From contig NZ_AQHN01000089.1 of assembly GCF_000359745.1 (NCBI RefSeq), positions 62,001 to 126,000 on the forward strand: DNA of 64,000 nucleotides, in the 5' to 3' direction. A program made the translations under genes and the position numbers. Source of the DNA: Rhizobium freirei PRF 81. Its GTDB lineage: Bacteria > Pseudomonadota > Alphaproteobacteria > Rhizobiales > Rhizobiaceae. Each line of letters begins with the position of its first letter. The stretch's first letter is position 1. Below, piece after piece: positions 7,871-15,755 of this stretch. The notes under the pieces were generated by a model. It was given only the letters and a program-made list of their open reading frames with translations. It was not told where the DNA came from and ran no database searches.

Positions 7871-9727
7871 ATGATCTATGACCCCGCCAGCTCCAATCCG
7901 CTTGCCGGCAACCCGCTTGCAAACCTTACCGACATGCGCCGCGCGCTGACCGACCTGTTCGATCCGCTGCTGCCTTATTTCTCCGAGGGCAATGCCCGCG
8001 TCCGCATCGACGACGCCGGTGCGCATTTCGATCGGGCAGCGGCCGATCTCGAAGGCTTCGCCCGCCCGCTCTGGGGCCTCGCACCGCTCGGCGCCGGCGG
8101 CGGCGACTTCCGCCATTGGGACCGCTATGCCGAGGGTCTCGCCAATGGCGTCGACCCCAAGCATCCGGAATATTGGGGCACGGTGAACGGCCGCGACCAG
8201 CGCATGGTCGAGCTTGCCGCCCTCGGCTTCGCCCTTGCCCTTGTGCCTGAAAAGATCTGGGAGCCGCTCGATCTGCGCGCCCGCGACAATCTGATCGCCT
8301 ATCTCAAGCATGCCCGCACCTTCGATTACGCCGACAACAATTGGAAGTTCTTCCGCATCTTCGTCGATATCGCGCTCGACCGGCTCGGCGCCTCCTTCGA
8401 CCGCGGCCTGACGGAAACCTATCTGAACGAACTCGACGGCTTCTACATCGGCGACGGCTGGTATCGCGACGGCAATGTCCGCCGCATCGATCATTACATT
8501 CCCTTCGCGATGCATTTTTACGGACTGATCTACTCCAAGCTCGTCGACGACGATCGCGCCAAGCGCTATCGCGAGCGTGCCATCCTCTTCGCTCAGGATT
8601 TTCGCCATTGGTTTGCGCCCGATGGCGCCACCATCCCCTTCGGCCGCAGCCTGACCTACCGCTTCGCCTGCGCCGGCTTCTGGTCGGCGCTCGCCTTTGC
8701 CGATGTCGAGGCGCTGCCATGGGGCGAGATCAAGGGCCTGTGCCTCAGGCACCTGCGCTGGTGGGCCGACAAGCCGATCGCCCATCGCGACGGCACCCTG
8801 CCGATTGGCTTTGCCTATCCAAATCTGCTGATGTCGGAAAACTACAATTCCGCCGGCTCCCCCTATTGGGCCTTCAAGGCTTTCCTGCCGCTGGCGCTAC
8901 CCGAAACACATCCGTTCTGGACGGCCAAAGAAGAACCGCCGGAGAGTGAGCCGGCTATCATTTCGCAAAAGCATCCCGGCATGGTGATGATGCGCAGCAA
9001 GGCCGATGTCGTTGCGCTCTCCTGCGGTCAGGAAAACCAGCAGATGCGCTTCGGCGCGGAGAAATACTCGAAATTCGCCTATTCCGCCCGCTACGGCTTC
9101 AGTGTCGAAAGCGACGAGCGCATTTTTGCCGGCGCCGTCTTCGACAGCATGCTTGCCTTCAGCGACGACGGCCTGCATTACCGTGTGCGCGAAACCAACG
9201 AAGAAGCCAAGCTTGCCGGCGATACGCTCTACGCCAAGTGGTCGCCCTACCCGGATGTCACCGTGGAGACATGGCTCGTCCCTGCCGCGCCCTGGCATAT
9301 CCGCCTCCACAAGATCAGCACGCCGCGGCCGCTGCAGACGGCCGAAGGCGGCTTTGCCATTGCGCGGCGCGATTTCGAAGCCGACACGCTTTCATCCGCA
9401 ACTGGTGCCGCCTATGCGATCGGTGAAGAGGATTTCAGCGGCATTCTCGATCTCGGCTCGACGATCAAGCGCGAAGGCGTAGCCCAGAAAGCACCACCGA
9501 ATACCAATCTCATCGTCTCGAAAACCCTGGTGCCGCAGCTGCGTGGAACGATCCCGGCGGGCGAGACCATTCTCGTCTCCGCCGTCCTTGCGGAGAGGAA
9601 TCCCCCCGCCGTCGGTCACGCCTGGACAAAGCCGCCCGTCCGGCCCGATATCGACGCGCTGCGCACGCTCGTCAAAGACAAGGGCATGACAGTCAGCGCC
9701 ATCGAAGCGCCCGGTCGCCTGCCATGA
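7871..9727 (+). CDS. DUF2264-domain protein (putative carbohydrate-active enzyme)
   Basis: A 618-residue cytoplasmic protein without signal peptide or membrane segment. The N-terminal two thirds is alpha-helical and rich in W, Y and H, with W-K-F-F-R-I-F-V-D-I-A-L and Y-I-G-D-G-W-Y-R-D-G-N. It recalls (alpha/alpha) barrel folds of glycan-degrading enzymes; the last third is beta-rich. I recognise the DUF2264 pattern, whose members commonly lie in sugar-utilisation clusters of plant-associated bacteria, but no activity can be assigned. The ATG at 7871 is preferred because the longer frame overlaps the end of the LacI gene. Its TGA overlaps the ATG of the next gene, indicating coupled translation with the dehydrogenase. 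Confidence 0.75.
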   Translation: MIYDPASSNPLAGNPLANLTDMRRALTDLFDPLLPYFSEGNARVRIDDAGAHFDRAAADLEGFARPLWGLAPLGAGGGDFRHWDRYAEGLANGVDPKHPEYWGTVNGRDQRMVELAALGFALALVPEKIWEPLDLRARDNLIAYLKHARTFDYADNNWKFFRIFVDIALDRLGASFDRGLTETYLNELDGFYIGDGWYRDGNVRRIDHYIPFAMHFYGLIYSKLVDDDRAKRYRERAILFAQDFRHWFAPDGATIPFGRSLTYRFACAGFWSALAFADVEALPWGEIKGLCLRHLRWWADKPIAHRDGTLPIGFAYPNLLMSENYNSAGSPYWAFKAFLPLALPETHPFWTAKEEPPESEPAIISQKHPGMVMMRSKADVVALSCGQENQQMRFGAEKYSKFAYSARYGFSVESDERIFAGAVFDSMLAFSDDGLHYRVRETNEEAKLAGDTLYAKWSPYPDVTVETWLVPAAPWHIRLHKISTPRPLQTAEGGFAIARRDFEADTLSSATGAAYAIGEEDFSGILDLGSTIKREGVAQKAPPNTNLIVSKTLVPQLRGTIPAGETILVSAVLAERNPPAVGHAWTKPPVRPDIDALRTLVKDKGMTVSAIEAPGRLP

Positions 9728-10749
9728 CGCAATCCCTCTCCGGCCGCCCGGCCATCGCCCTTGCCATGCAGCCATCGCGCACGCGGCATGTCCTGCCGGA
9801 GGCGCTTATTCAGCGCCTCGGCACCGTCGGCCGCGTGCTCGATGCAGCACCGATGCAACACTTCGACGACGAGCGTGCAAAGAAGCTCCTCGCGGAAACC
9901 GAAATCCTGATCACCGGCTGGGGCGCTCCGACGATCGAACCAGCCGCACTTGCACAAGCGCCGCATCTGAAGCTGGTGGTCCACGCCGCCGGCACGGTGA
10001 AGGGCCTTATCGGCGGCAGCCTGTTCGATCGCGGCATCCTGGTCAGTCACGCAGCGCAAGCCAATGCCCTGCCGGTTGCCGAATTCACGCTTGCCGCCAT
10101 CATCTTCGCCGGCAAGAAGGTCTTTCAGTTCCGCGATTTCTACGTTGCCGACCGCAACCGCAAACGGACGGTGCTCATGCAGGCCGAAGCCATCGGCAAC
10201 TATCGCCGCACCGTGGGCATCATCGGTGCCTCGCGCATCGGAAGGCGTGTGATCGAACTACTTTCGCCCTTCGACTATCGCATCCTGCTTTATGATCCCA
10301 TGGTCGGCGATGCCGAGGCCGCCAAGCTGGGTGTTGAGAAAGCCGAGCTGGACGCCTTGATGGCATCGGCCGATATCGTTTCGCTGCACGCGCCTTCTCT
10401 GCCCGCCACAAGGCACATGATCGATGCGCACCGCCTTTCGCTGATGAAGGAAGGAGCAACTTTCATCAATACGGCGCGCGGTGCGCTCGTCGATGAAGCT
10501 GCCATGATCGCCGTGCTTAAAACCGGCCGCATCGATGCGATCATCGACGTTACCGATCCGGAAATTCCGGAAGCATCATCGGCCTTCTATGATCTGCCGA
10601 ATGTCTTCCTGACGCCCCATATCGCCGGTGCCGTCGGGCTGGAACGGACCCGCCTCGGCGAGATGGCTGTCGACGAAGCCATCCGCTTCATCGAGGGCAA
10701 ACCGCTGCTCTACGAGATCCGCCGCGAAGACATGGCGCGCATGGCATGA
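9724..10749 (+). CDS. D-isomer-specific 2-hydroxyacid dehydrogenase
   Basis: A 341-residue NAD-dependent dehydrogenase that interconverts a D-2-hydroxyacid and the 2-keto acid. The Rossmann segment reads G-I-I-G-A-S-R-I-G-R, a variant G-x-x-x-x-x-G of the usual G-x-G-x2-G. The catalytic set is present: R252 in N-T-A-R-G-A-L-V-D-E, a glutamate near E280 in T-D-P-E-I-P, and H299 in L-T-P-H-I-A-G-A. It overlaps the DUF2264 gene by 4 bases, so it probably acts on an acid produced in that pathway. Substrate unknown; phosphoglycerate dehydrogenase is less likely because the C-terminal regulatory domain is absent. Confidence 0.87.
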   Translation: MTQSLSGRPAIALAMQPSRTRHVLPEALIQRLGTVGRVLDAAPMQHFDDERAKKLLAETEILITGWGAPTIEPAALAQAPHLKLVVHAAGTVKGLIGGSLFDRGILVSHAAQANALPVAEFTLAAIIFAGKKVFQFRDFYVADRNRKRTVLMQAEAIGNYRRTVGIIGASRIGRRVIELLSPFDYRILLYDPMVGDAEAAKLGVEKAELDALMASADIVSLHAPSLPATRHMIDAHRLSLMKEGATFINTARGALVDEAAMIAVLKTGRIDAIIDVTDPEIPEASSAFYDLPNVFLTPHIAGAVGLERTRLGEMAVDEAIRFIEGKPLLYEIRREDMARMA

Positions 10750-10863
10750 TGCGCCGCAGCAGATCCACGAAAACTCCCTGAAATCGCCCCATTTCGGCAC
10801 AGGCGAACAACTCGTTTTTAATCATTCCGCGCTAGCAATCTCTTGAGTAAAGAGGTTCTAGTA

Positions 10864-11451
10864 ATGCGTACCCGCGTCCTTTCGATTTTGGCCGTAATGC
10901 TGCTCGGCGTGCTGGCGGGCTGTGCGACCGCACCCCGCCATACCCGCAACATCTGCGCGATCTTCGATCAGCGCGACGGCTGGTTCAACAACTGGCAGCG
11001 GGCTGCCGACCGCACGCAACGCAAATACGGCGTGCCGGTGCCGATCCTGATGGCGACGATCTACACCGAATCCGGCTTCCGACCACGCGCCCGTCCGCCG
11101 AGACGCTACCTGCTCGGCTTCATTCCGTGGAAGCGCCCGACGACGGCCTACGGCTATTCGCAGGCGCTCGACGGCACCTGGGACAAATACAAGCGCGAAA
11201 CGGGCAACTGGGGCGCAAGCCGCACCGATTTTGCCGACGCCATCGACTTCGTCGGCTGGTATCACTACCAGACGCACCTGCAGACCGGCATCCCGCTGAA
11301 CGATTCCTACGGCCTGTACCTCGCCTATTATTCAGGCGCCAAGGGCTATCTGCAGGGATCATGGCGCGGCAACTCGACGGCTCTTGCCGGCGCCAAGCGC
11401 TTCAACGGCATGACGAGAATTTACGCGCAGCAGCTGCCGAGCTGCAGCTGA
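10864..11451 (+). CDS. Lipoprotein with transglycosylase SLT-like domain
   Basis: A 195-residue envelope protein. Residues 1-20 are a lipoprotein signal ending L-A-G-C, with C20 as the lipidation site. The following domain resembles the lysozyme-like SLT fold: V-P-I-L-M-A-T-I-Y-T-E-S-G-F puts the catalytic glutamate at E69, then A-Y-G-Y-S-Q-A-L-D-G-T-W, and L-Y-L-A-Y-Y-S-G corresponds to the Y-N/S-G motif. It probably cleaves peptidoglycan in the periplasm. The ATG at 10864 is chosen because AAAGAGG lies about 8 bases upstream and the signal begins there; an in-frame start at 10843 would add seven residues. It appears monocistronic. Confidence 0.82.
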   Translation: MRTRVLSILAVMLLGVLAGCATAPRHTRNICAIFDQRDGWFNNWQRAADRTQRKYGVPVPILMATIYTESGFRPRARPPRRYLLGFIPWKRPTTAYGYSQALDGTWDKYKRETGNWGASRTDFADAIDFVGWYHYQTHLQTGIPLNDSYGLYLAYYSGAKGYLQGSWRGNSTALAGAKRFNGMTRIYAQQLPSCS

Positions 11452-11489
11452 TCTCGACACCCGGTTAAGATCAACCTCCGCCAGGATAA

Positions 11490-11517
11490 GGAGCCGCGGC
11501 CCTAGGGCCGTGGCTCC
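11490..11517. terminator. Hairpin between converging genes
   Basis: A 13-base stem (GGAGCCGCGGCCC / GGGCCGTGGCTCC, one wobble) with a 2-base turn overlaps the stop codon of the leftward gene at 11502. No T run follows, but its position between converging genes suits termination. Confidence 0.55.
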
Positions 11518-12764
11518 AGCAGGTTCAAGCCGCCGTCTTCGCCCCAGATATCGGCGACCGATACCTGCTGACCCGTGCGGCTGCTCTGCAGAGCTGCGAT
11601 ACCGCACAAGACGGACATTGCCCCCGCCCGCGAGCCGGCGCGCTGCTTGAGCTCATCGTTCGGACCGGAGCGCAGCAGCATATTGCGCAGCCGGTCGTCG
11701 CCGCCATAGTGCCCACCCGACGAATGCGGCACCCATATGCGCTCGACATCGCCGAAATTCGTCATCACGACGATCTCGTCAGCCGGTGGTGTCGTCCACT
11801 CCTGCTTCTCGTATTGCCTGAGCTCGATGCGGCCTTTGTGGCCGTTGAAGGCAATGTGATGTCCCTCGATCGGCATATAGGTATTGAGGGAGTAGGAGAC
11901 GTTGACGCCGTTGCGATAACGGATCGAGGCGACCATCGTATCCGGAATGTCGATATCCTCGCGGAAGACACAGGCGTCGCGTACATAGCCGTCGACGGTC
12001 GAAGGATCCTCATAGAGGCTCTCGAGCAATGGCGTCGCGCTGATGTCGAGGTAATAGTTGCACTCGCCCTTGTAACGACAGGTACGACAGCGCTCGCCGC
12101 GGAACGGGCCTCTGCGGCCGTAATGCTTGAGATCGGCAAAGGCCGCGACCTTTTCCGGATCGGAATCCAGATACCAATTCAAAAGATCGAAATGATGCGT
12201 CGCCTTGTGAACGAAGAGGCTGCCGGAATTTTCCGTGAAGGCGTGCCAGCGGCGGAAGTAATCGGCGCCATGGCTGGTGTCGAGATACCAGTGGAAATCG
12301 ACTGATGTGACGTCGCCGATGACGCCCGAATTGATCAGTTCCTTGATCTTCGCCGAGGTCGGTGCAAAACGGTAGTTGAAGGAGATATCCAGCCGCTTGC
12401 CCGTGCGGGCCTCGGCATTGAGGATGCGCTTGATCTTGTCGACCGTCGTCGTCATCGGCTTCTCGCTGATGACATTGGCGCCCGCCTCCATCGCCTTGAC
12501 GATCAGGTCGTCATGCGTGGAATCGCGGGTGCAGACGATGACGAGATCCGGTTTTTCCACCCGCAGCAGCGCGTCGAAGTCGGTATAAACGGGCACGGAT
12601 GCGCCGATATACTCCAGCGCCCGCTTCGCACGCATGGCATTGAGGTCGCAGACGGCCACAAGCTCGACCTCATCGCTCCAGCCCTCGACCAATTCCTTGC
12701 CCCACATGGTCGCCCCGCGATTGCCCGTGCCGACCAGGACGTAACGTTTCTTCGATGACTGCAT
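11502..12764 (-). CDS. Gfo/Idh/MocA-family oxidoreductase with cysteine cluster
   Basis: A 420-residue NAD(P)-dependent oxidoreductase. V-L-V-G-T-G-N-R-G (residues 9-17) is the nucleotide-binding loop, E-K-P lies at 101-103, and T-H-H-F-D-L (189-194) is the active-site histidine/aspartate segment. It is longer than the usual 330-380 residues. It carries C226-x2-C229-x5-C235 in the middle of the C-terminal domain, not a general feature of the family and suggestive of a bound metal. GGAGGAG stands 3-4 bases before ATG 12764, which rules out the longer start at 12785. It lies downstream of the enolase-superfamily gene on the same strand, separated by a RIME-like repeat. Confidence 0.87.
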   Translation of the reverse strand: MQSSKKRYVLVGTGNRGATMWGKELVEGWSDEVELVAVCDLNAMRAKRALEYIGASVPVYTDFDALLRVEKPDLVIVCTRDSTHDDLIVKAMEAGANVISEKPMTTTVDKIKRILNAEARTGKRLDISFNYRFAPTSAKIKELINSGVIGDVTSVDFHWYLDTSHGADYFRRWHAFTENSGSLFVHKATHHFDLLNWYLDSDPEKVAAFADLKHYGRRGPFRGERCRTCRYKGECNYYLDISATPLLESLYEDPSTVDGYVRDACVFREDIDIPDTMVASIRYRNGVNVSYSLNTYMPIEGHHIAFNGHKGRIELRQYEKQEWTTPPADEIVVMTNFGDVERIWVPHSSGGHYGGDDRLRNMLLRSGPNDELKQRAGSRAGAMSVLCGIAALQSSRTGQQVSVADIWGEDGGLNLLEPRP

Positions 12765-12832
12765 CTGCTCCTCCAGAATCTGCAAACAGCGATGATGAGG
12801 CCTCAGTGGCCTGAATTTATCTCGGAGGCGCG

Positions 12833-12979
12833 CCCCTCACCCCGACCCTCTCCCCGCCTGCGGGGAGAGGGGGCTTTCTCTGACAAATCCGCGCCCAACC
12901 CGCGCGGTGAGCCCAAATGTCTTGCTCGGTCGTCCCCTCTCCCCGCGGGCGTGGAGAGGGTTAGGGTGAGGGGCTGGGC
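12833..12979. repeat. Palindromic intergenic repeat (RIME-like)
   Basis: Inverted arms at about 12834-12872 and 12934-12974 (CCCCTCACCC ... GGGTGAGGGG), each with its own short hairpin around CTCCCCGC. Same family as 5137, 14506 and 38008. It sits between two genes of the same strand, so it would be transcribed and fold within the mRNA. Confidence 0.8.
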
Positions 12980-13023
12980 ACGATGAGATATTTGGTCAAA
13001 GCCCCCTAATCCTGACCAAAACC

Positions 13024-14445
13024 CTACCTCGGCGACCGCTCCATCGCCTTCCAATCCGGCGCGACCGACGAACCGAGGCCGACGGCACCGATAACGGAGC
13101 CGATGGCAAGCTGCCCCCCTTCGATGCGCAGCCGTGTGCGGCCATTGCTGACGCGATAGAGATCCGAATGGGCTTCAGCGAAATCAGCCTGCTCTGCCTC
13201 CGGCGCGCCGGCCATGCCGTCGACATAGTGATGGCCGTTGCGTTCGATATGCGTCATGCCGATCAGCGAGGCCAGCGCCAGATCCTGCTGCACGGCAAGG
13301 CCGCCTTGCGTCGTCAGATCCTCCGCCGACATGAAATAGGGGATGCCGTCCTCAGCACTCCATTTGGCGACGCGTGCCCGGTTCAATAGCGAGCGATAGA
13401 ACCCTTTGCAGGATTTCGAGGAGATGCCGGTATAGCCGAGCCCCCTCGCCGTAACGAAAGCATCGATATCGGCATCGGATTCGTCGATCTCCACCGGCTT
13501 GAAGGCGGCAAGCGCCTTCACCGGCTTCTCGAACGCATGGACGCGGGCGATCGGCTGCTCGACGAACAGGATCGACGAAGCGAAACGCGCGAGTTTCGGC
13601 TCCTCCTTCACACGGGCCAGCAAGTCGGCGACCGCTTCCGCAGACGAAAACTGTTCGTTGCCATCAAGCGTCACCGAATAGGTAGGCACCTTGGCATCGA
13701 TGACGGCCGAGACTCGGCAGAGACGATCGATATCGGCATCGGGAACGCCGGAAACCTTGACCTTGAAGAAAGTCAGGCCGTAGGCGTCGATCGCCTCTTC
13801 GAAACTCTCCGGCAAGCCGTCATTCAGACGCTCGCCTGCCGGAACATCGCCGGACACGATGGCATCGACCAGACCGACGGTGTGGCGGGCTGCAAGGCTG
13901 GCCGCCGGTTCCAAACTCGCCAGGAAGCCGGAGAGATCGAAGCCTGCGAGGTCACGCGCCGTGGACGCATTGATGCCCGGGCGGTTGGCTTTGATCGCCT
14001 GCGTAACCGTCAGCCCTTCAAGCCGGCAGAGCGCATCGAGGATGGCCCGGTTGGCAAGCGCCAGGCCGAAGGAGGCGACCAAACCGTTCAGCTTCTCAGC
14101 CGCCGCCCGCGCATGATGCGACGCCTCGACGGCCGCATGCAGGCCGAAGGCTGTTCCCGCCCCCGCAGTCCTTAGCGCATCGAGCGCCAGCGCCAGCGAA
14201 CGGCGCAGCTGGTTTTCATTGTCGGCATTGGAAAGCTCGGGCGATTTGTCGAACCATTTCGGCACCATCAACTCGGCCGCCATCCCCTCGGCAGAGCGTC
14301 CCCGCGCGTCTTCGATGCGCACGCGCAGAAAAATCTGCCGCGCCTCGCGCAAGGTCGCCGCCCCGAAGCGGAAGGGAAGCCGCAGCTTGACCGGGCGCTC
14401 GAACGCCTCGGCCTCGACAAGCGTGATTTTCAATGGATCGGTCAT
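13024..14445 (-). CDS. Mandelate racemase/muconate lactonizing-type enolase-superfamily enzyme
   Basis: A 473-residue enzyme expected to abstract the alpha proton of a sugar acid (dehydratase, racemase or cycloisomerase). The barrel shows K228-x-K230 (F-F-K-V-K-V), D261 in T-L-D-G-N-E, E296 in F-V-E-Q-P and an acidic residue at D321/E322. These are the base and the three metal ligands of the superfamily; K344 in I-S-S-K-S is a candidate opposite-face base. It is about 80-100 residues longer than typical members, mostly through extra N-terminal and mid-domain helices. No strong Shine-Dalgarno sequence precedes the ATG. The upstream TetR operator and neighbouring oxidoreductases suggest sugar-acid catabolism. 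Confidence 0.83.
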   Translation of the reverse strand: MTDPLKITLVEAEAFERPVKLRLPFRFGAATLREARQIFLRVRIEDARGRSAEGMAAELMVPKWFDKSPELSNADNENQLRRSLALALDALRTAGAGTAFGLHAAVEASHHARAAAEKLNGLVASFGLALANRAILDALCRLEGLTVTQAIKANRPGINASTARDLAGFDLSGFLASLEPAASLAARHTVGLVDAIVSGDVPAGERLNDGLPESFEEAIDAYGLTFFKVKVSGVPDADIDRLCRVSAVIDAKVPTYSVTLDGNEQFSSAEAVADLLARVKEEPKLARFASSILFVEQPIARVHAFEKPVKALAAFKPVEIDESDADIDAFVTARGLGYTGISSKSCKGFYRSLLNRARVAKWSAEDGIPYFMSAEDLTTQGGLAVQQDLALASLIGMTHIERNGHHYVDGMAGAPEAEQADFAEAHSDLYRVSNGRTRLRIEGGQLAIGSVIGAVGLGSSVAPDWKAMERSPR

Positions 14446-14505
14446 AATGGCAGGTGGCTCCCGTGATTGTCAGGCAAGTCTGTGCGTTTGGGCGTCAATG
14501 TGCAT

Positions 14506-14648
14506 GGCCCCTCACCCCAACCCTCTCCCCGCTTGCGGGGAGAGGGAGCTTTTAGGCGCATGACCAGCTCGAAACCGGTAACGGCCGGCTGGCTGCTCTG
14601 TCGCCCCCTCTCCCGTTTCAACGGGGAGAGGGTTGGGGTGAGGGGCCA
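14506..14648. repeat. Palindromic intergenic repeat (RIME-like)
   Basis: Inverted arms 14506-14551 and 14603-14648 (GGCCCCTCACCCCAACCC against GGGTTGGGGTGAGGGGCC) enclose two inner hairpins. It separates the probable promoter and operator at 14781-14826 from the enolase-superfamily gene, so it would lie in the 5' leader. Confidence 0.8.
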
Positions 14649-14672
14649 TTCGTTCGTTGCAGAAGCGGTTCA

Positions 14673-14714
14673 TCAAATCTCCCGCCACGTCGCATTGCAG
14701 CCAACAGATTTCAC
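14673..14714 (-). other. Short ORF with consensus ribosome-binding site in the leader
   Basis: GGAGGAG (14720-14726, minus strand) lies 5 bases before a GTG that opens 13 codons (M-K-S-V-G-C-N-A-T-W-R-E-I) and a TGA. The real downstream gene at 14445 has only a weak site. This may be a leader peptide, or the surviving start of a gene lost when the adjacent repeat arrived. Confidence 0.35.
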
Positions 14715-14780
14715 GATTTCTCCTCCCTGCCCGATTCCCTCCAAAATCAGGAAAAGCAAATGGTTGCTCGCCTAAGAAAT

Positions 14781-14826
14781 GTAACCATATAGTTACAAGA
14801 TCGCGCGTTAGATCCGACCTTGTCAA
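14781..14826 (-). promoter_or_regulatory. Promoter and TetR operator for the leftward operon
   Basis: On the minus strand TTGACA (14821-14826) is followed after 24 bases by an inverted repeat with arms GTAAC/GTTAC (14781-14796), overlapping the expected -10/+1. A near-identical arrangement precedes the ABC operon at 15661-15705, on the other side of the TetR gene. Confidence 0.6.
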
Positions 14827-14870
14827 TCGTCTTTTGAAAATTTCCCGAAAGTTCCCGAAGTCCGCGCATC

Positions 14871-15575
14871 TCAGGCATCCTTGGCCCGGATCGAGGCCAG
14901 AGTGACCGCAACGATATGCTCGCCCCAGGCATTCAGCGCATCTGGCGCTGTCAGTTTGCGCGCGAAAATCGTCGACAGCGTGTGGCGGTTCGACAGATAG
15001 AAGAAGCCGAGTGCTGCGATGGTGAGATAGACGGAAATCGGGTCGACGGCGGGCCGGAAAATGCCGAGCGCCTCGCCGCGGCGCAGCACATCCGCAAGCT
15101 CGTCGATCAAATGGGAATGCATGACCGAGACTTTTTCGGAGCGGCGCAGATAATGCGCCTGATGCAGGTTTTCCGTGGCAAGCAGGCTCAGAAACTCCGG
15201 ATGCGCGAGAAAATGCCGCCAAGTGAACAAGGCAAGCTCCCGCATTCCCTCTTCCGGATGACGACGCGCCAGATCGAGCTGTTTTTCGGCGTTGCGGATC
15301 GTCGCATAGGTCGCTTCCAGCACGGCGAGATAGAGCCCCTCCTTGTCGCCGAAATAATGGTAGAGCATCCGCTTGTTGGTCTGCGCCCGTGCTGCGATCG
15401 CATCCACCCTGGCGCCGCCGAAACCATGTGCTGCAAATTCTTCAGTCGCCGCGTCGAGGATCGTCGCATGCGTGCGTTGCGGGTTGCGCGAGACCTTCCT
15501 TCGCCGCTTCCCTGCAGCCTCGGTGACATCCTCTTGTGCTGCATTTTCAGTCTGTTGCCTCGCTCTGCCCGCCAT
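14871..15575 (-). CDS. TetR/AcrR-family transcriptional regulator
   Basis: A 234-residue repressor. The N-terminal helix-turn-helix runs from about residue 35 to 80 (T-I-L-D-A-A-T-E-E-F-A-A-H-G-F ... T-N-K-R-M-L-Y-H-Y-F-G-D-K-E-G-L), preceded by an unusually long basic tail (K-R-R-R-K-V-S-R-N). The C-terminal ligand-binding part is all alpha. ATG 15575 is chosen for AAGGAGA 6-7 bases upstream; the frame extends to 15686 without such a site. It lies between two divergent sugar operons whose promoters carry the same GTAAC-N6-GTTAY site, and it is the natural candidate to repress both. Its inducer is probably a metabolite of the imported compound. Confidence 0.88.
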   Translation of the reverse strand: MAGRARQQTENAAQEDVTEAAGKRRRKVSRNPQRTHATILDAATEEFAAHGFGGARVDAIAARAQTNKRMLYHYFGDKEGLYLAVLEATYATIRNAEKQLDLARRHPEEGMRELALFTWRHFLAHPEFLSLLATENLHQAHYLRRSEKVSVMHSHLIDELADVLRRGEALGIFRPAVDPISVYLTIAALGFFYLSNRHTLSTIFARKLTAPDALNAWGEHIVAVTLASIRAKDA

Positions 15576-15660
15576 GAACGATCTCCTTCCCGGCCGGTGC
15601 TTTTGCGATGGATGCTGCCAGCTCCCGCATGCCCCGTTTTCATTGCAATGCGATTGGCGC

Positions 15661-15705
15661 TTGACAGCGGTCGCGTTTCTATCCAACTTGTAACCAAATA
15701 GTTAT
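15661..15705 (+). promoter_or_regulatory. Promoter and TetR operator for the ABC operon
   Basis: TTGACA (15661-15666), then 23 bases, then the inverted repeat GTAAC-CAAATA-GTTAT (15690-15705). The geometry matches 14781-14826 to within one base. The site also lies upstream of the divergent TetR gene, allowing autoregulation. Confidence 0.6.
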
Positions 15706-15755
15706 ATCATGCAAAGCAGTTCGTAAATCATCGGTTCGCTGGGGAGGAGACCAGG

